This document shows positions 63,846 to 64,000 of a DNA stretch of 64,000 bases, one piece after another; the first letter of the stretch is position 1; every line of letters starts with the position of its first letter. The notes under the pieces were generated by a model. The model searched no databases. It had not been told where the DNA came from and saw only the letters and a program-made list of their open reading frames with translations. Made by a program: the position numbers and the translations under genes. Source of the DNA: Acanthaster planci (taxonomy: Eukaryota; Echinodermata; Asteroidea; Valvatida; Acanthasteridae). The stretch is taken from assembly GCF_001949145.1 (NCBI RefSeq), contig NW_019091416.1, forward strand, positions 1,055,038 to 1,119,037, in the 5' to 3' direction.

Positions 63846-63900
63846 AACCCTAACAGTCCTCAGTCCTCCAACAGGTGAAGGATTGAGGACTGTTAGGGTT
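63846..63900. repeat. 22-bp stem hairpin
   Basis: Arms 63846-63867 (AACCCTAACAGTCCTCAGTC plus CT) and 63879-63900 are inverted with a single G/T mismatch around an 11-nt loop. In RNA the mismatch would be a G-U pair, so the stem would be complete. Weak symmetry continues outward (CATGTTC against AATCATG). Could be a tiny foldback element or a small-RNA precursor-like hairpin. Confidence 0.85.
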
Positions 63901-64000
63901 AATCATGATAACCGTCATGATGTGATGGCTGTGGTTGCTACATTCCATTTGTTCACATTTGTACATGTTGTATTTAGCATTCAGAAATAGGTAAAAGATG

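Noticed and set aside
1-64000. CRISPR arrays, rRNA genes, bacterial operons
   Set aside because: None seen. Short tandem repeats here lack unique equal-length spacers, and the genes are intron-bearing animal genes.

Overview
The window is animal (metazoan) nuclear DNA. It has two intron-rich genes with GT-AG splice sites, moderate AT bias, short interspersed repeats, foldback elements and a decayed LINE, and no bacterial-style operons. The protein sequences, compact introns (about 0.1-2 kb) and many copies of the palindrome TACATGTA suggest a marine invertebrate such as an echinoderm, amphioxus or mollusc. The species cannot be fixed from sequence alone.

Layout. (1) 156-4584, minus strand: the first six coding exons of mLST8 (GbL), the WD40 subunit of TORC1/TORC2. 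Its 3' end runs off the left edge. (2) 4585-5029: a short head-to-head interval, probably a bidirectional promoter. (3) 5030-11089, plus strand: a complete nine-exon SLC39A11 (ZIP11) zinc transporter of 335 aa, with a 3' region and poly(A) signals to about 12.37 kb. (4) 12.4-64 kb: about 51 kb with no protein-coding exon that I could support. It holds repeats and large tracts of apparently unique AT-rich DNA.

The 12.4-31 kb part is repeat-rich. It contains a TIR element related to the GGGCCGTCCATAAA type with an internal 22-bp palindromic array, a LINE reverse-transcriptase relic, a three-copy dispersed repeat, and several foldback/MITE elements. From about 31 to 64 kb repeats are sparser. 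The notable exceptions are two copies of a long-TIR foldback family at 44.7-45.7 kb and 57.9-58.7 kb. The loop of the second encodes the N-terminal part of a THAP zinc finger, which points to a P-element/THAP-type DNA transposon. A nested palindrome array lies at 45.7-46.3 kb.

The two genes are not known to form a pathway: mLST8 acts in nutrient signalling and ZIP11 in zinc transport, and sharing a promoter interval is the only link seen here. In human, SLC39A11 lies beside the SOX9 gene desert with its 3' end facing SOX9. The long non-coding tract downstream of ZIP11 here could be an old SoxE regulatory landscape. That is a hypothesis only; no Sox exon is in the window.
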